Assembly: GCA_902464035.1 (NCBI GenBank)
Contig: CABQHT010000024.1
Location: 1-27,350, forward strand
Length of the DNA: 27,350 nt
Direction: 5' to 3'
Source of the DNA: an uncultured Collinsella sp.
GTDB taxonomy: Bacteria; Actinomycetota; Coriobacteriia; Coriobacteriales; Coriobacteriaceae
Shown in pieces: positions 1 through 7,227 of this stretch (position 1 is the first letter of the stretch; each line of letters starts with the position of its first letter). The position numbers and the translations under genes are program-made. The notes under the pieces were generated by a model, which saw only the letters and a program-made list of their open reading frames with translations, made no database searches and was not told the DNA's origin.

Positions 1-1
1 T

Positions 2-83
2 GGGAGTTTGCCCGAGTGGTTAATGGGGACGGGCTGTAAACCCGTTGGCTCTGCCTACATAGGTTCGAATCCTATAGCTCCCA
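2..83 (+). tRNA. tRNA-Tyr (GTA)
   Basis: Class II cloverleaf with a long variable arm. Acceptor GGGAGTT pairs with AGCTCCC, the anticodon stem ACGGG/CCCGT encloses the loop CTGTAAA (anticodon GTA), and the T-arm is ATAGG-TTCGAAT-CCTAT. A 3' CCA is not encoded (ACCC follows). It is the first of three closely spaced tRNAs leading into tuf, so cotranscription is likely. The promoter lies outside the window. Confidence 0.95.
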
Positions 84-93
84 CCCGTCAAGT

Positions 94-169
94 GCCTGTA
101 TAGCTCAGTCGGTAGAGCACTTCGTTGGTAACGAAGAGGTCACCAGTTCAAGTCTGGTTGCAGGCTCCA
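94..169 (+). tRNA. tRNA-Thr (GGT)
   Basis: Acceptor GCCTGTA pairs with TGCAGGC. The anticodon stem CTTCG/CGAAG encloses TTGGTAA, giving anticodon GGT. CCA is encoded at the 3' end after discriminator T. It starts 10 bases after tRNA-Tyr ends and 3 bases separate it from the next tRNA. Confidence 0.96.
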
Positions 170-172
170 TCC

Positions 173-249
173 GGCGGTGTAGCTCAGTTGGTTAGAGCAC
201 ACGGTTCATACCCGTGGCGTCACTGGTTCGAATCCAGTCACCGCTACCA
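173..249 (+). tRNA. tRNA-Met, elongator type (CAT)
   Basis: Acceptor GGCGGTG pairs with CACCGCT, with a terminal G-U. The anticodon loop is TTCATAC inside CACGG/CCGTG, and CCA is encoded. The anticodon stem lacks the three G-C pairs of the bacterial initiator, and the first acceptor pair is not the initiator C-A mismatch, so this is an elongator. The sequence resembles the Bacillus elongator tRNA-Met. A lysidine-modified tRNA-Ile2, which also reads CAT in DNA, is a less likely alternative. Confidence 0.92.
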
Positions 250-296
250 TAGGTAACACGGTGGCTTCTCAATAGTATGTTGAGAGGCCACTATGG
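247..296 (+). other. Hairpin between tRNA-Met and tuf
   Basis: Arms 261-272 and 280-291 pair over 12 positions (one G-U) around a 7-base loop. An outer helix CCATAG (247-252) / CTATGG (291-296) can extend it but competes with the tRNA CCA end. There is no T-run after it, so it is more likely a processing signal or 5' stabiliser of the tuf mRNA than a terminator. Confidence 0.55.
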
Positions 297-345
297 TATA
301 AAGGCAAAGTCCCGTCCGGGGACGACCTGTTTAGAGGAGGGCTTT

Positions 346-1536
346 ATGGCCAAAGAGAAGTTTGAGCGCACTAAGCCGCATGTTAACATCGGCACCATTG
401 GTCACGTCGACCACGGCAAGACCACGCTGACCGCCGCCATCACCAAGGTTCTCTCCGAGACCGAGGGCTGCAAGGCTGACTTCACTGCGTTCGAGAACAT
501 CGACAAGGCTCCCGAGGAGCGCGAGCGCGGCATTACGATCTCCGTCTCCCACGTCGAGTACGAGACTGCTGCCCGTCACTACGCTCACGTTGACTGCCCG
601 GGCCACGCTGACTACGTCAAGAACATGATCTCCGGTGCTGCTCAGATGGACGGCGCTATCCTGGTCATCGCCGCTACCGACGGCCCCATGGCTCAGACCC
701 GCGAGCACATCCTGCTCGCCCGTCAGGTCGGCGTTCCCTACATCGTCGTCTTCCTGAACAAGTGCGACATGGTCGACGATGACGAGCTCATCGACCTCGT
801 CGAGATGGAGACCCGTGAGCTCCTCTCCGAGTACGATTTCCCCGGCGACGACATCCCCGTCATCCGTGGTTCCGCTCTGGGCGCTCTCGAGGGCGACGCC
901 AAGTGGATGGACGCCATTCGCGAGCTCATGAACGCTGTCGACGAGTACATCCCGACGCCTGCTCGTAACAACGACCTCCCGTTCCTGATGGCCGTTGAGG
1001 ACGTTATGACCATCTCCGGCCGTGGTACCGTTGCTACCGGTCGTGTCGAGCGCGGTGAGCTCAAGCTCAACGAGCCCGTCGAGATCGTCGGCATCAAGGA
1101 TACCCAGAACACCGTCGTTACCGGTATCGAGATGTTCCGTAAGTCCATGGACTTCTGCGAGGCTGGCGACAACGTCGGTCTGCTGCTCCGCGGCATCAAG
1201 CGCGAGGACATCGAGCGCGGCCAGGTTCTCTGCAAGCCCGGTTCGGTTACCCCGCACACCAAGTTCACCGGTGAGATCTACGTTCTGACCAAGGAGGAGG
1301 GCGGCCGTCACACCCCGTTCTTCGATGGTTATCGTCCTCAGTTCTACTTCCGTACCACCGACGTTACCGGTACGGTCAAGCTCCCCGAGGGCACCGAGAT
1401 GGCTATGCCTGGTGACCACATCACCATCGAGGGCGACCTCATCCACCCGATCGCCATGGAGGAGGGCCTGCGCTTCGCTATCCGCGAGGGCGGCCACACC
1501 GTCGGTTCGGGCATCGTCTCCACGATCATTGAGTAA
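346..1536 (+). CDS. tuf: Elongation factor Tu
   Basis: Cytoplasmic GTPase that carries aminoacyl-tRNA to the ribosomal A site. The 396-residue protein has the normal family length. The GTP-binding motifs are all visible: GHVDHGKT at residues 19-26, DCPGH at 83-87 and NKCD at 138-141, followed by the two beta-barrel domains. An in-frame upstream start at 277 is rejected because it lies inside the preceding hairpin, while AGGAGG at 335-340 sits 5 bases before the ATG at 346 and MAKEKFERTKPH is the canonical N-terminus. Codon use is strongly biased to C-ending codons, as expected for one of the most abundant proteins. It follows three tRNAs and ends in a strong terminator. It is not next to fusA within this window, so whether the str-operon copy is elsewhere is unknown. 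Confidence 0.99.
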   Translation: MAKEKFERTKPHVNIGTIGHVDHGKTTLTAAITKVLSETEGCKADFTAFENIDKAPEERERGITISVSHVEYETAARHYAHVDCPGHADYVKNMISGAAQMDGAILVIAATDGPMAQTREHILLARQVGVPYIVVFLNKCDMVDDDELIDLVEMETRELLSEYDFPGDDIPVIRGSALGALEGDAKWMDAIRELMNAVDEYIPTPARNNDLPFLMAVEDVMTISGRGTVATGRVERGELKLNEPVEIVGIKDTQNTVVTGIEMFRKSMDFCEAGDNVGLLLRGIKREDIERGQVLCKPGSVTPHTKFTGEIYVLTKEEGGRHTPFFDGYRPQFYFRTTDVTGTVKLPEGTEMAMPGDHITIEGDLIHPIAMEEGLRFAIREGGHTVGSGIVSTIIE

Positions 1537-1563
1537 ATTAGCTCTTTGATATAGCTGACTTAG

Positions 1564-1598
1564 AGAACCCGGCACTTATATGGGTGCCGGGTTCTTTT
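1564..1598 (+). terminator. Rho-independent terminator after tuf
   Basis: A near-perfect inverted repeat (GAACCCGGCAC at 1565-1575 with GTGCCGGGTTC at 1584-1594) is followed by TTTTC. It lies 28 bases after the tuf stop and separates tuf from the rpmG-secE-nusG transcript. Confidence 0.9.
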
Positions 1599-1740
1599 CT
1601 GCAATGGATGTTGAGCCGTTGCTGGTGTCGAGAGGATCGATAATGGTCCTGGATGCACCGTCGATTAGCTCTCGATGGCTTCATTGATGTGTTCCAAATA
1701 TGAATGGACCCACCGAGAACCAATTGACTCGAGGTTTTCA

Positions 1741-1769
1741 TTGACAGCACTTACGTGGAGCTGATAAAG
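1741..1769 (+). promoter_or_regulatory. Putative sigma-70-type promoter for rpmG-trnW-secE-nusG
   Basis: A perfect TTGACA at 1741-1746 is followed after 16 bases by GATAAA (1763-1768). It is about 50 bases upstream of rpmG and downstream of the tuf terminator, in otherwise empty DNA (1600-1815), where I see no gene. Confidence 0.6.
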
Positions 1770-1815
1770 TAACAACTCGTGCCCGTACGGGGCGGAAATG
1801 AAAGGTTCAGGATAC

Positions 1816-1965
1816 ATGCGTACTCTAGTTACTCTTGCGTGCACTGAGTGCAAGCGCCGCAACTATACGACCACCAAGAACAAGTCGACCATGCCTGATC
1901 GTATGGAGATTAAGAAGTATTGCCCCTGGTGCCGTCACCACACGCTGCACAAAGAGACTCGCTAG
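1816..1965 (+). CDS. rpmG: 50S ribosomal protein L33
   Basis: Small 49-residue protein of the large ribosomal subunit. Two CxxC pairs (C9/C12 and C36/C39) mark it as the zinc-ribbon (C+) form of L33. Lysine and arginine richness and the ending HKETR are typical. The ATG at 1816 is preceded by GAAAGG at a spacing of about 11 bases. It is the first gene of the segment rpmG, tRNA-Trp, secE, nusG, a common gene order in Gram-positive bacteria. The zinc-free paralogue often induced under zinc limitation in other species is not in this window. Confidence 0.97.
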   Translation: MRTLVTLACTECKRRNYTTTKNKSTMPDRMEIKKYCPWCRHHTLHKETR

Positions 1966-1978
1966 TCTCTAGTCACAT

Positions 1979-2054
1979 ACGCCAGTAGTTCAATTGGTAG
2001 AGCATCGGTCTCCAAAACCGAGTGTTGAGGGTTCGAGTCCTTCCTGGCGTGCCA
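1979..2054 (+). tRNA. tRNA-Trp (CCA)
   Basis: Acceptor ACGCCAG pairs with CTGGCGT, with discriminator G and an encoded CCA. The anticodon loop CTCCAAA gives anticodon CCA. It lies 13 bases after rpmG and upstream of secE, so it is probably excised from an rpmG-secE-nusG primary transcript. Confidence 0.96.
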
Positions 2055-2063
2055 GTCATTATT

Positions 2064-2094
2064 CCGTAAGCTCCCAATTGGGGGCTTACGGTTT
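2064..2094 (+). terminator. Hairpin (possible attenuator) between tRNA-Trp and secE
   Basis: CCGTAAGCTCCC (2064-2075) pairs over all 12 positions with GGGGGCTTACGG (2080-2091), one pair being G-U, around an AATT loop, then TTTA. The T-run is short, so partial termination or a processing role is as likely as full termination. Confidence 0.6.
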
Positions 2095-2130
2095 ACTCAT
2101 GTATAAGCGCATTGCGCGGAGGTAACCCAA

Positions 2131-2469
2131 ATGGCCAACAAGAAGAACAAGAAGAAGGCTCAGCAGCCGGCACCTGCCAACAACGCTGCCGCCAACTCCA
2201 AGGTTGAGGCCAAGAAGGCCGTTGCCAAGAAGAACGAGAAGGCTGCGAAGTCCAAGAAGAACGAGAAGTCTGGTTTCTTCGCCCGCACCAAGAAGTATTT
2301 CGCTTCGGTCAAGTCCGAGATGAAGCGTGTCACGTGGCCCGATAAGAAGGAGCTCGTGAACTACTCGGTCGTCGTTTGCGCTTCTCTGATCGTCGTCGGC
2401 GTCGTCATCGCTCTGCTCGATGCTGGCTTTGGCGAGGCTCTTGCTCTGTTCTCTGGATTGAGGGGCTAA
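2131..2469 (+). CDS. secE: Preprotein translocase subunit SecE
   Basis: Small membrane subunit that clamps SecY in the general secretion channel. The 112-residue protein has a lysine/alanine-rich, low-complexity N-terminal extension (residues 1-50). The conserved SecE core follows: an amphipathic segment with VKSEMKRVTWPDKKEL (about 60-75) and one transmembrane helix (about 78-98). The RVTWP motif is diagnostic. The start at 2131 is supported by CGGAGG a few bases upstream. It is 3 bases from nusG, which indicates an operon. The basic N-terminal tail is longer than in minimal one-helix SecE proteins, as is common in actinobacteria. Confidence 0.97.
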   Translation: MANKKNKKKAQQPAPANNAAANSKVEAKKAVAKKNEKAAKSKKNEKSGFFARTKKYFASVKSEMKRVTWPDKKELVNYSVVVCASLIVVGVVIALLDAGFGEALALFSGLRG

Positions 2470-2472
2470 ACC

Positions 2473-3009
2473 ATGTCTAAGCGTTGGTACGTCGTTCACA
2501 CTTACTCTGGATACGAGAACCGCGTTAAGTCCGATCTCGAGCATCGCATCGAGACCATGGGCATGCAGGACCGTATCTTTGATATCGAGATTCCTATGGA
2601 GCGCGTCACCGAGATCAAAGAGGGTGGCAAGCGCGAGACCAAGGATTCCAAGATCTTCCCGGGTTATGTCCTGGTCCGCATGGAGATGGATGACGATGCT
2701 TGGACGTGTGTTCGCAACACGCCCGGCGTCACCGGTTTCCTAGGCGGCAACGGCAAGCCCGCTCCGCTTTCCCGTGACGAGTACAACAAGATGACTCGTC
2801 GTCCCGGTAAGGGCGATTCGCCCAAGCGCACCTCGGTTGATATTGAGGTCGGCACGTCCGTCCGCGTCACCGATGGCCCGCTTACCGACTTTGATGGCAA
2901 GGTTTCCGAGGTTAACACCGAGGCTGGCAAGCTCAAGGTCACGCTGATGATCTTTGGCCGCGAGACGCCGGTCGAGCTCGACTTTAACCAGGTCGCTGTC
3001 ATCGCTTAA
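2473..3009 (+). CDS. nusG: Transcription termination/antitermination factor NusG
   Basis: Binds RNA polymerase and modulates pausing, Rho-dependent termination and transcription-translation coupling. The 178-residue protein has an N-terminal NGN domain (about 1-110; RWYVVHTYSGYENRV at the start, FPGYVLVRMEMDD in the middle) and a C-terminal KOW domain (about 122-178, with VRVTDGPLTDFDGKV). The length and domain order are normal. It begins 3 bases after the secE stop and is therefore translationally linked to it. A leader of about 120 bases separates it from rplK. Confidence 0.98.
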   Translation: MSKRWYVVHTYSGYENRVKSDLEHRIETMGMQDRIFDIEIPMERVTEIKEGGKRETKDSKIFPGYVLVRMEMDDDAWTCVRNTPGVTGFLGGNGKPAPLSRDEYNKMTRRPGKGDSPKRTSVDIEVGTSVRVTDGPLTDFDGKVSEVNTEAGKLKVTLMIFGRETPVELDFNQVAVIA

Positions 3010-3129
3010 GTTTTCGTCCGTTCGCGCGAGCGTGCTTCTTCTGTGACTGCTCATCTCAGGAGTGCTTCTAACACGTGCGTGCTTACGATATAGCAAGTAC
3101 TTCACACTCGTGATTCGAAAGGAATGACC

Positions 3130-3558
3130 ATGGCTGAGAAGAAGGTTGCCAACGTCATTAAGCTCCAGATTCCTGCTGGTGCCGCTAACCCCGCTCCTCC
3201 CGTCGGCCCCGCCCTGGGCGCTGCTGGCGTGAACATCATGCAGTTCTGCCAGGCCTTTAACGCCGAGACGCAGGACAAGAAGGGCGACATCATCCCCGTT
3301 GAGATTTCTGTCTACGAGGATAAGTCCTTCTCCTTCATCACCAAGACCCCGCCGGCAGCTCACCTCATCAAGAAGGAGCTGAACCTCAAGTCTGGTTCCG
3401 CTAAGCCCCAGGCCGACAAGGTTGGTCAGCTCTCTCAGGAGCAGCTCACCAAGATCGCCGAGATCAAGATGCCGGACCTCAATGCCAACGACATTGATGC
3501 CGCCAAGAAGATCATCGCCGGAACCGCCCGTTCCATGGGCGTCACCATCGCTGAGTAG
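3130..3558 (+). CDS. rplK: 50S ribosomal protein L11
   Basis: Protein of the GTPase-associated centre of the large subunit, needed for factor action and the stringent response. It is 142 residues long, the normal size. The proline-rich N-terminal element IPAGAANPAPPVGPALGAAG and the C-terminal rRNA-binding part with AGTARSMGV are visible. Two in-frame ATGs exist. GAAAGGA (3117-3123) is directly against the ATG at 3124 but leaves 6 bases before the ATG at 3130, so 3130 is chosen, which gives the canonical MAEKKV start. rplA follows after a 117-base structured spacer. Confidence 0.97.
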   Translation: MAEKKVANVIKLQIPAGAANPAPPVGPALGAAGVNIMQFCQAFNAETQDKKGDIIPVEISVYEDKSFSFITKTPPAAHLIKKELNLKSGSAKPQADKVGQLSQEQLTKIAEIKMPDLNANDIDAAKKIIAGTARSMGVTIAE

Positions 3559-3576
3559 CGATTTCTTTAGGTAATG

Positions 3577-3625
3577 ACGGGTGCTCCGACCGGGGCGCCC
3601 GTTAAATGTGTGCAATAGGGCACAC
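3577..3625 (+). other. Two tandem hairpins in the rplK-rplA spacer
   Basis: Hairpin one: ACGGGTGCTCC (3577-3587) pairs over 11 positions with GGGGCGCCCGT (3592-3602) around GACC, followed by TTAAAT. Hairpin two: GTGTGC (3608-3613) pairs with GCACAC (3620-3625). They lie before the proposed L1 site and could act as a processing signal or weak attenuator. The T-run is poor. Confidence 0.5.
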
Positions 3626-3632
3626 GATACGA

Positions 3633-3662
3633 TGTGGGAGGGCTCACGCCCGTTTAACCACA
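3633..3662 (+). promoter_or_regulatory. Probable L1-binding autoregulatory leader
   Basis: Outer stem TGTGG/CCACA (3633-3637/3658-3662), inner stem GGGC/GCCC (3640-3643/3648-3651), and an asymmetric internal loop (GA on the left, GTTTAA on the right). This stem/asymmetric-loop/stem shape, with a GGAGG-CTC strand, resembles known L1 target sites in mRNA and 23S rRNA. The last base of the outer stem is the first base of the rplA Shine-Dalgarno AGGAGG, so L1 binding here could block rplA initiation. Confidence 0.55.
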
Positions 3663-3675
3663 GGAGGTAATGCAC

Positions 3676-4383
3676 ATGGCTAAGCATGGTAAGAGCTATA
3701 ACGCCGCTGCCGAGAAGATCGACCGCGCCACGCTCTACACCCCCCTTCAGGCTGCCAAGCTCATTAAGGAGCTCGACACCGCCAAGTTCGACGAGACCGT
3801 CGAGGCCCACTTCCGTCTGGGCATCGATACTCGTAAGGCTGACCAGAACATCCGTGGTTCCATCTCCCTGCCCCACGGCACCGGCAAGACCGTTCGTGTT
3901 GCCGTCTTCGCCGAGGGCGAGAAGGCCCGCGAGGCCGAGGCTGCCGGCGCCGACATCATCGGTTCCGACGAGCTCGTCGCCCAGATCCAGAAGGGCGAGA
4001 TCAACTTCGACGCTGCTATCGCTACGCCGAACATGATGGCCAAGGTTGGCCGCATCGGTAAGATCCTTGGTCCCCGTGGCCTCATGCCGAACCCCAAGCT
4101 CGGCACCGTGACCATGGACGTCGCCAAGATGGTCTCCGAGCTTAAGGCTGGCCGCGTTGAGTACCGCGCCGACCGCTACGGCATCTGCCACGTGCCCCTG
4201 GGCAAGAAGTCCTTCTCTGAGCAGCAGCTCGTTGAGAACTACGCTGCCCTGTACACCGAGATCCTGCGCGTCAAGCCCTCTTCTGCTAAGGGCAAGTACG
4301 TCAAGTCCATCTCCGTGTCTTCCACCATGGGCCCTGGCGTCAAGGTCGATCCCGCTGTCCAGCGTGACTTCCTGGCTGAGTAA
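3676..4383 (+). CDS. rplA: 50S ribosomal protein L1
   Basis: L1 forms the mobile stalk near the ribosomal E site and represses its own operon by binding leader mRNA. It is 235 residues long, typical of the family. Recognisable segments are GTGKTVRVAVFAEGEKAREAE, the signature GRIGKILGPRGLMPNPK and the C-terminal KGKYVKSISVSSTMGPGVKV. There are ATGs at 3670 and 3676. AGGAGG (3662-3667) is only 2 bases from the first and 8 from the second, and MAKHGKSYN is the usual N-terminus, so 3676 is chosen. In most bacteria rplJ and rplL follow directly. Here a terminator and about 22 kb of other genes intervene. Confidence 0.98.
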   Translation: MAKHGKSYNAAAEKIDRATLYTPLQAAKLIKELDTAKFDETVEAHFRLGIDTRKADQNIRGSISLPHGTGKTVRVAVFAEGEKAREAEAAGADIIGSDELVAQIQKGEINFDAAIATPNMMAKVGRIGKILGPRGLMPNPKLGTVTMDVAKMVSELKAGRVEYRADRYGICHVPLGKKSFSEQQLVENYAALYTEILRVKPSSAKGKYVKSISVSSTMGPGVKVDPAVQRDFLAE

Positions 4384-4421
4384 CTTTTAGTTACTGCCTG
4401 AGCAAAGCAAGCATTGCTAAA

Positions 4422-4459
4422 GAAACCCGGTTCTGCCTCGTGCAGGACCGGGTTTCTTG
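4422..4459 (+). terminator. Rho-independent terminator after rplA
   Basis: A 15-pair stem (4422-4436 with 4442-4456, one G-U) and a 5-base loop, followed by TTGCT. It starts 38 bases after the rplA stop. The strong stem isolates the rplKA transcript from the convergent minus-strand genes, together with the palindrome at 4477. Confidence 0.85.
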
Positions 4460-4476
4460 CTATCGCGTCAAAAGCA

Positions 4477-4505
4477 CCACAAAGGGGACAGTGTCCCCTT
4501 TGTGG
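4477..4505. repeat. Palindrome, AAAGGGGACAG hairpin family, copy 1
   Basis: Perfect palindrome with arms CCACAAAGGGGACA (4477-4490) and TGTCCCCTTTGTGG (4492-4505) around a single G. It lies between the convergent ends of rplA and the metallophosphoesterase gene, 3 bases from the latter's stop, so it can act as a terminator in both directions. It shares its core with elements at 7189, 10214 and 10271. Confidence 0.75.
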
Positions 4506-4508
4506 CGG

Positions 4509-5219
4509 TTACCAGGGGGTTCTGGCGGTCGAGGACTCGATGGCCTCGTGGCGTTTGAGCTCGCGGCGCATGGTTTGCGAATTGAGCCAGGCTGCCTGCC
4601 AGCCACGGATGGGGTAGCGCGTCTGGTCGAGCTCAAACTGCGTATAGCCGCAGGCGTTGATGATCGTCGTTCCACACACATGCTGCCGCTCGCGCTGAAA
4701 ATCGTAACCGTAGCTTTGGTGTACATGCCCATGCACCATGTAGTCGGCCCCCCAGGACTCAAGCGCCGTGTTAAAGCACTCAAACCCTCGATGCGGCAGA
4801 TCGTCCAGATCACCCATACCGGCGGCGGGTGCATGGGTAAGCAGAATGTCGCACCCGCCGACCATCCTAACCTTACGCGACAGCTTACGTATGCGCTTGG
4901 ACATCTCGCGTTCGGTATACATGTTGGCGCCGTCGCGATAACGCATGGACCCGCCAAGGCCCGCAATGCGAATCCCTCGGTACGTGTACACGCTGTCTTC
5001 CACGCAGATACATCCGCCCGGTGCATGACGTGCGTAGCGGTCATCGTGATTGCCGCGCACGTAGATGAGCGGTTTGTTGATGACCGTAACCAAAAACTCA
5101 AGATAGTCCGGGTCCAGATCGCCGGCGGACAAAATCAGGTCGACACCCTCAAAGCGTTCCTTGCGAAAGCACTCCCAAAGGCATCGTTCTTCGGTATCGG
5201 CTATGGCAAGGATTTTCAT
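4509..5219 (-). CDS. Calcineurin-like metallophosphoesterase
   Basis: Predicted cytosolic metal-dependent phosphoesterase of 236 residues. The motif series of the calcineurin-like fold is intact: D8 in AIADTE, GDLD at 33-36, GNHDD at 56-60, THAP at 128-131 and GHVH at 164-167, which together would hold two metal ions. There is no signal peptide or membrane segment. The ATG overlaps the TGA of the upstream gene (ATGA arrangement), implying translational coupling with the ParB-like/BMP protein and a shared function. Family members hydrolyse phosphodiesters or phosphomonoesters of many kinds, so the substrate cannot be read from the sequence. Given its partner, a nucleotide or cyclic nucleotide is a reasonable guess but only inference. 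The gene ends at a palindromic terminator. Confidence 0.85.
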   Translation of the reverse strand: MKILAIADTEERCLWECFRKERFEGVDLILSAGDLDPDYLEFLVTVINKPLIYVRGNHDDRYARHAPGGCICVEDSVYTYRGIRIAGLGGSMRYRDGANMYTEREMSKRIRKLSRKVRMVGGCDILLTHAPAAGMGDLDDLPHRGFECFNTALESWGADYMVHGHVHQSYGYDFQRERQHVCGTTIINACGYTQFELDQTRYPIRGWQAAWLNSQTMRRELKRHEAIESSTARTPW

Positions 5220-7132
5220 AGGGCAGGGACTTTCGGCTCATCGTCGAGCTGCGGAATGGTGCCCACCACGTTGTCCGCCAGCCAATTCATCTCGACAATC
5301 TGCGTGCTCGGCAGCGGAGGGAAGCCTTCGATCTGTACCACGCCGTTCTGGCTGTGGAGCTCGCCGCCAAAGGGGTTGATGGAGCCCTCGACAATGCCGT
5401 TGCGGAGCAACTGCACGAGTTTGCGCGTCTGGTAGGGTAGGCCCGGAGCGTAACGGATGTCGATAACGCCGGAACTCATTCCGTACCAGTAGTTGACGGC
5501 GCGCACTTGGTTGTCGTCGCTGGTCTCGTCCCACGTGCCGTGCAGAAGGCTGCGAACGATAAGCTCGTAGTATCGGCCCCAGTTCCAGACCGGCATGGCG
5601 ATGCCGACGACCTTGCCATCGACCAGGCGATGGAGTCCGTAGGCCGTAGGGTCTACGAGCGACTTTGACATGTCAGCGCCGGTCATGACGCTCACGCCTT
5701 CGCGGCACATGGCCTCGGCAAGGCCTCCGGCGGGCACATCGCCCCAGGTCAGGATAATTTGCGCGCGGGGGTCGAGCAGCGAGGCGCCGATGGCAAAGGC
5801 GTTGATCTCGCTAAGCGCGCCCGAGGCGAAGACCGACGCGTGGTAGCCGATACGGTGGTTGTCCGCCATGCTGGCGGCAAGGGCGCCCAGGAGGAACTTG
5901 GCCTCGTACATCTTGCCAAAGTACGAACGGACGCTTTGGTGGGGAAGGCCGATAGAGCAGTTAAGGAACCGAGTCTGGGGATACTCAACGGCAGCTCTGA
6001 GCGTGTATTCCATCAGGCGGTGCGAGGTCGAGAAGATGACGTTAGCTCCGTGTTTGACAGCCGTTTCCACGGCGGCGTAGAACACGTCCGGATTGTGACA
6101 GTCCTCGAACGCCTCGGTGCGCACGATACCGCCAAAGTGCTCATCGAGATACTGACGCCCTTGGTCGTGCAGGCTGTCCCAGCTCGACGTCGCGCAGAGG
6201 AACTCATGGATAAAGGCGATGCGCAGGGGGCTGGCCGCTGAGTAGACGGTCTTGCCCATAAAGAAGTTGAGCACGCCGGAGGTGGACTTGGCGGGCGCCT
6301 CTTCCTCATCGACACTCGGTGCCTCGACAAGATCGACTTTCTCCTCATCACTTTTGCCGGCAATGACCAACTCGCGCCAAATCTTGCACAGGCGGTTTAC
6401 GACGATATCCGTCGGCGTATCCAGCAGGCGGTCCTGGTTGTACACATTGAGGTAGACGAGCATAGCGTCGGCGGGCGTAATGTCCAGATGGTCGCCGCCG
6501 GCGCGCGGGTAGGCGCGCTTAAAGAGCAGAAAGGTGTGGCGCAGGTAGTCGACCTTTTTCTGTGGCCACTTTTCGACAAGGTCCTGGCCGAGCATCTTGG
6601 CGAGCGTCTCGTAGCTTCCCTCACGCGAGAACTCGATCTCGTATAGGGGGCAGACGCGCCAAAACGCGCAGAACTCACCATAGAGGCGGCTTTCGACGGA
6701 ATCCCATTTTCCGGGATAGAGGCGGGTGACCTTGGCCGAAACCGTCGGGGCGTCCAGGAATTTGAGGACACTGACGCGCTTGTTGCCCTCTTGGACGTAA
6801 AACCGATGCATGAACTCGGTGACGATGATGGGGTCGCGATAGCCCTCGGTTACCTGGATGTCGTAGAGGTTGGACCACTTGCGGGCGAACTCGGTGTTAA
6901 ACGGCAACAAGGGCATAAAGTTGCATGAAAAGGCGGACTGACGACCCTTGGTGACCGTGCCGACGACCATTTCGAGCGGAATATCCCGCAGGCCGACGCT
7001 CTCTCGCTGACCTAAGGGGAGCTGGGCAACCAAGCTGTCGAGGTCCGTGAGGTACGGATGCTCGCTTTGGCTGATGGCGCGACGGCGTCCCTGCTCGCCG
7101 CGCTTGCGTGCTTGACGATAGGCCTCTTCCAT
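5216..7132 (-). CDS. Cytosolic fusion of ParB-like segment and BMP/PnrA-like domain
   Basis: A 638-residue protein with no signal peptide, lipobox or clear membrane helix. Residues about 45-140 contain YRDPIIVTEF and FYVQEGNKRVSVLKFLDAPTV, the pattern of ParB/sulfiredoxin-like domains (EGNKR in place of DGxHR). A helical middle (about 140-265) and an acidic, proline-containing linker (about 265-290) follow. Residues about 300-600 resemble BMP/PnrA nucleoside-binding proteins, for example YFGKMYEAKFLLGALAASM and RIGYHA. BMP domains are normally exported lipoproteins of ABC importers, so a cytosolic copy suggests an intracellular ligand sensor. A Shine-Dalgarno AAGGGAG lies 8 bases before the ATG. 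The stop overlaps the metallophosphoesterase start by 4 bases. Domain assignments are by eye; the BMP part is firmer than the ParB-like part. Confidence 0.75.
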   Translation of the reverse strand: MEEAYRQARKRGEQGRRRAISQSEHPYLTDLDSLVAQLPLGQRESVGLRDIPLEMVVGTVTKGRQSAFSCNFMPLLPFNTEFARKWSNLYDIQVTEGYRDPIIVTEFMHRFYVQEGNKRVSVLKFLDAPTVSAKVTRLYPGKWDSVESRLYGEFCAFWRVCPLYEIEFSREGSYETLAKMLGQDLVEKWPQKKVDYLRHTFLLFKRAYPRAGGDHLDITPADAMLVYLNVYNQDRLLDTPTDIVVNRLCKIWRELVIAGKSDEEKVDLVEAPSVDEEEAPAKSTSGVLNFFMGKTVYSAASPLRIAFIHEFLCATSSWDSLHDQGRQYLDEHFGGIVRTEAFEDCHNPDVFYAAVETAVKHGANVIFSTSHRLMEYTLRAAVEYPQTRFLNCSIGLPHQSVRSYFGKMYEAKFLLGALAASMADNHRIGYHASVFASGALSEINAFAIGASLLDPRAQIILTWGDVPAGGLAEAMCREGVSVMTGADMSKSLVDPTAYGLHRLVDGKVVGIAMPVWNWGRYYELIVRSLLHGTWDETSDDNQVRAVNYWYGMSSGVIDIRYAPGLPYQTRKLVQLLRNGIVEGSINPFGGELHSQNGVVQIEGFPPLPSTQIVEMNWLADNVVGTIPQLDDEPKVPAL

Positions 7133-7188
7133 GGTGTCAACTCCCTTAGTCGTTTAAACAACGATATGAACCATGGTACCACGATGCG

Positions 7189-7227
7189 AAACTACCACAA
7201 AGGTGCCTGTCCCCTTTGTGGCAGTTT
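7189..7227 (-). repeat. AAAGGGGACAG hairpin family, copy 2 (terminator of the mscS-like gene)
   Basis: CCACAAAGG (7195-7203) pairs with CCTTTGTGG (7213-7221). After one mismatch the stem resumes as AAACT/AGTTT (7189-7193/7223-7227). On the minus strand the core AAAGGGGACAG is in the 5' arm and loop. The element overlaps the TAA of the MscS gene and ends in AGTTT, so it probably terminates that gene. Confidence 0.75.

Noticed and set aside
173..249. Initiator tRNA-fMet
   Set aside because: It lacks the three G-C pairs in the anticodon stem and the C1-A72 mismatch, so it is elongator tRNA-Met.
331..1575. Long open frame on the minus strand opposite tuf
   Set aside because: Its protein is low-complexity and matches no family; it is the expected shadow of a highly C/G-biased gene. 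The same holds for long frames opposite nusG-rplA (2740-4191), 4440-5435, 8071-9360, 10440-12038, 18703-19800 and 22224-23750.
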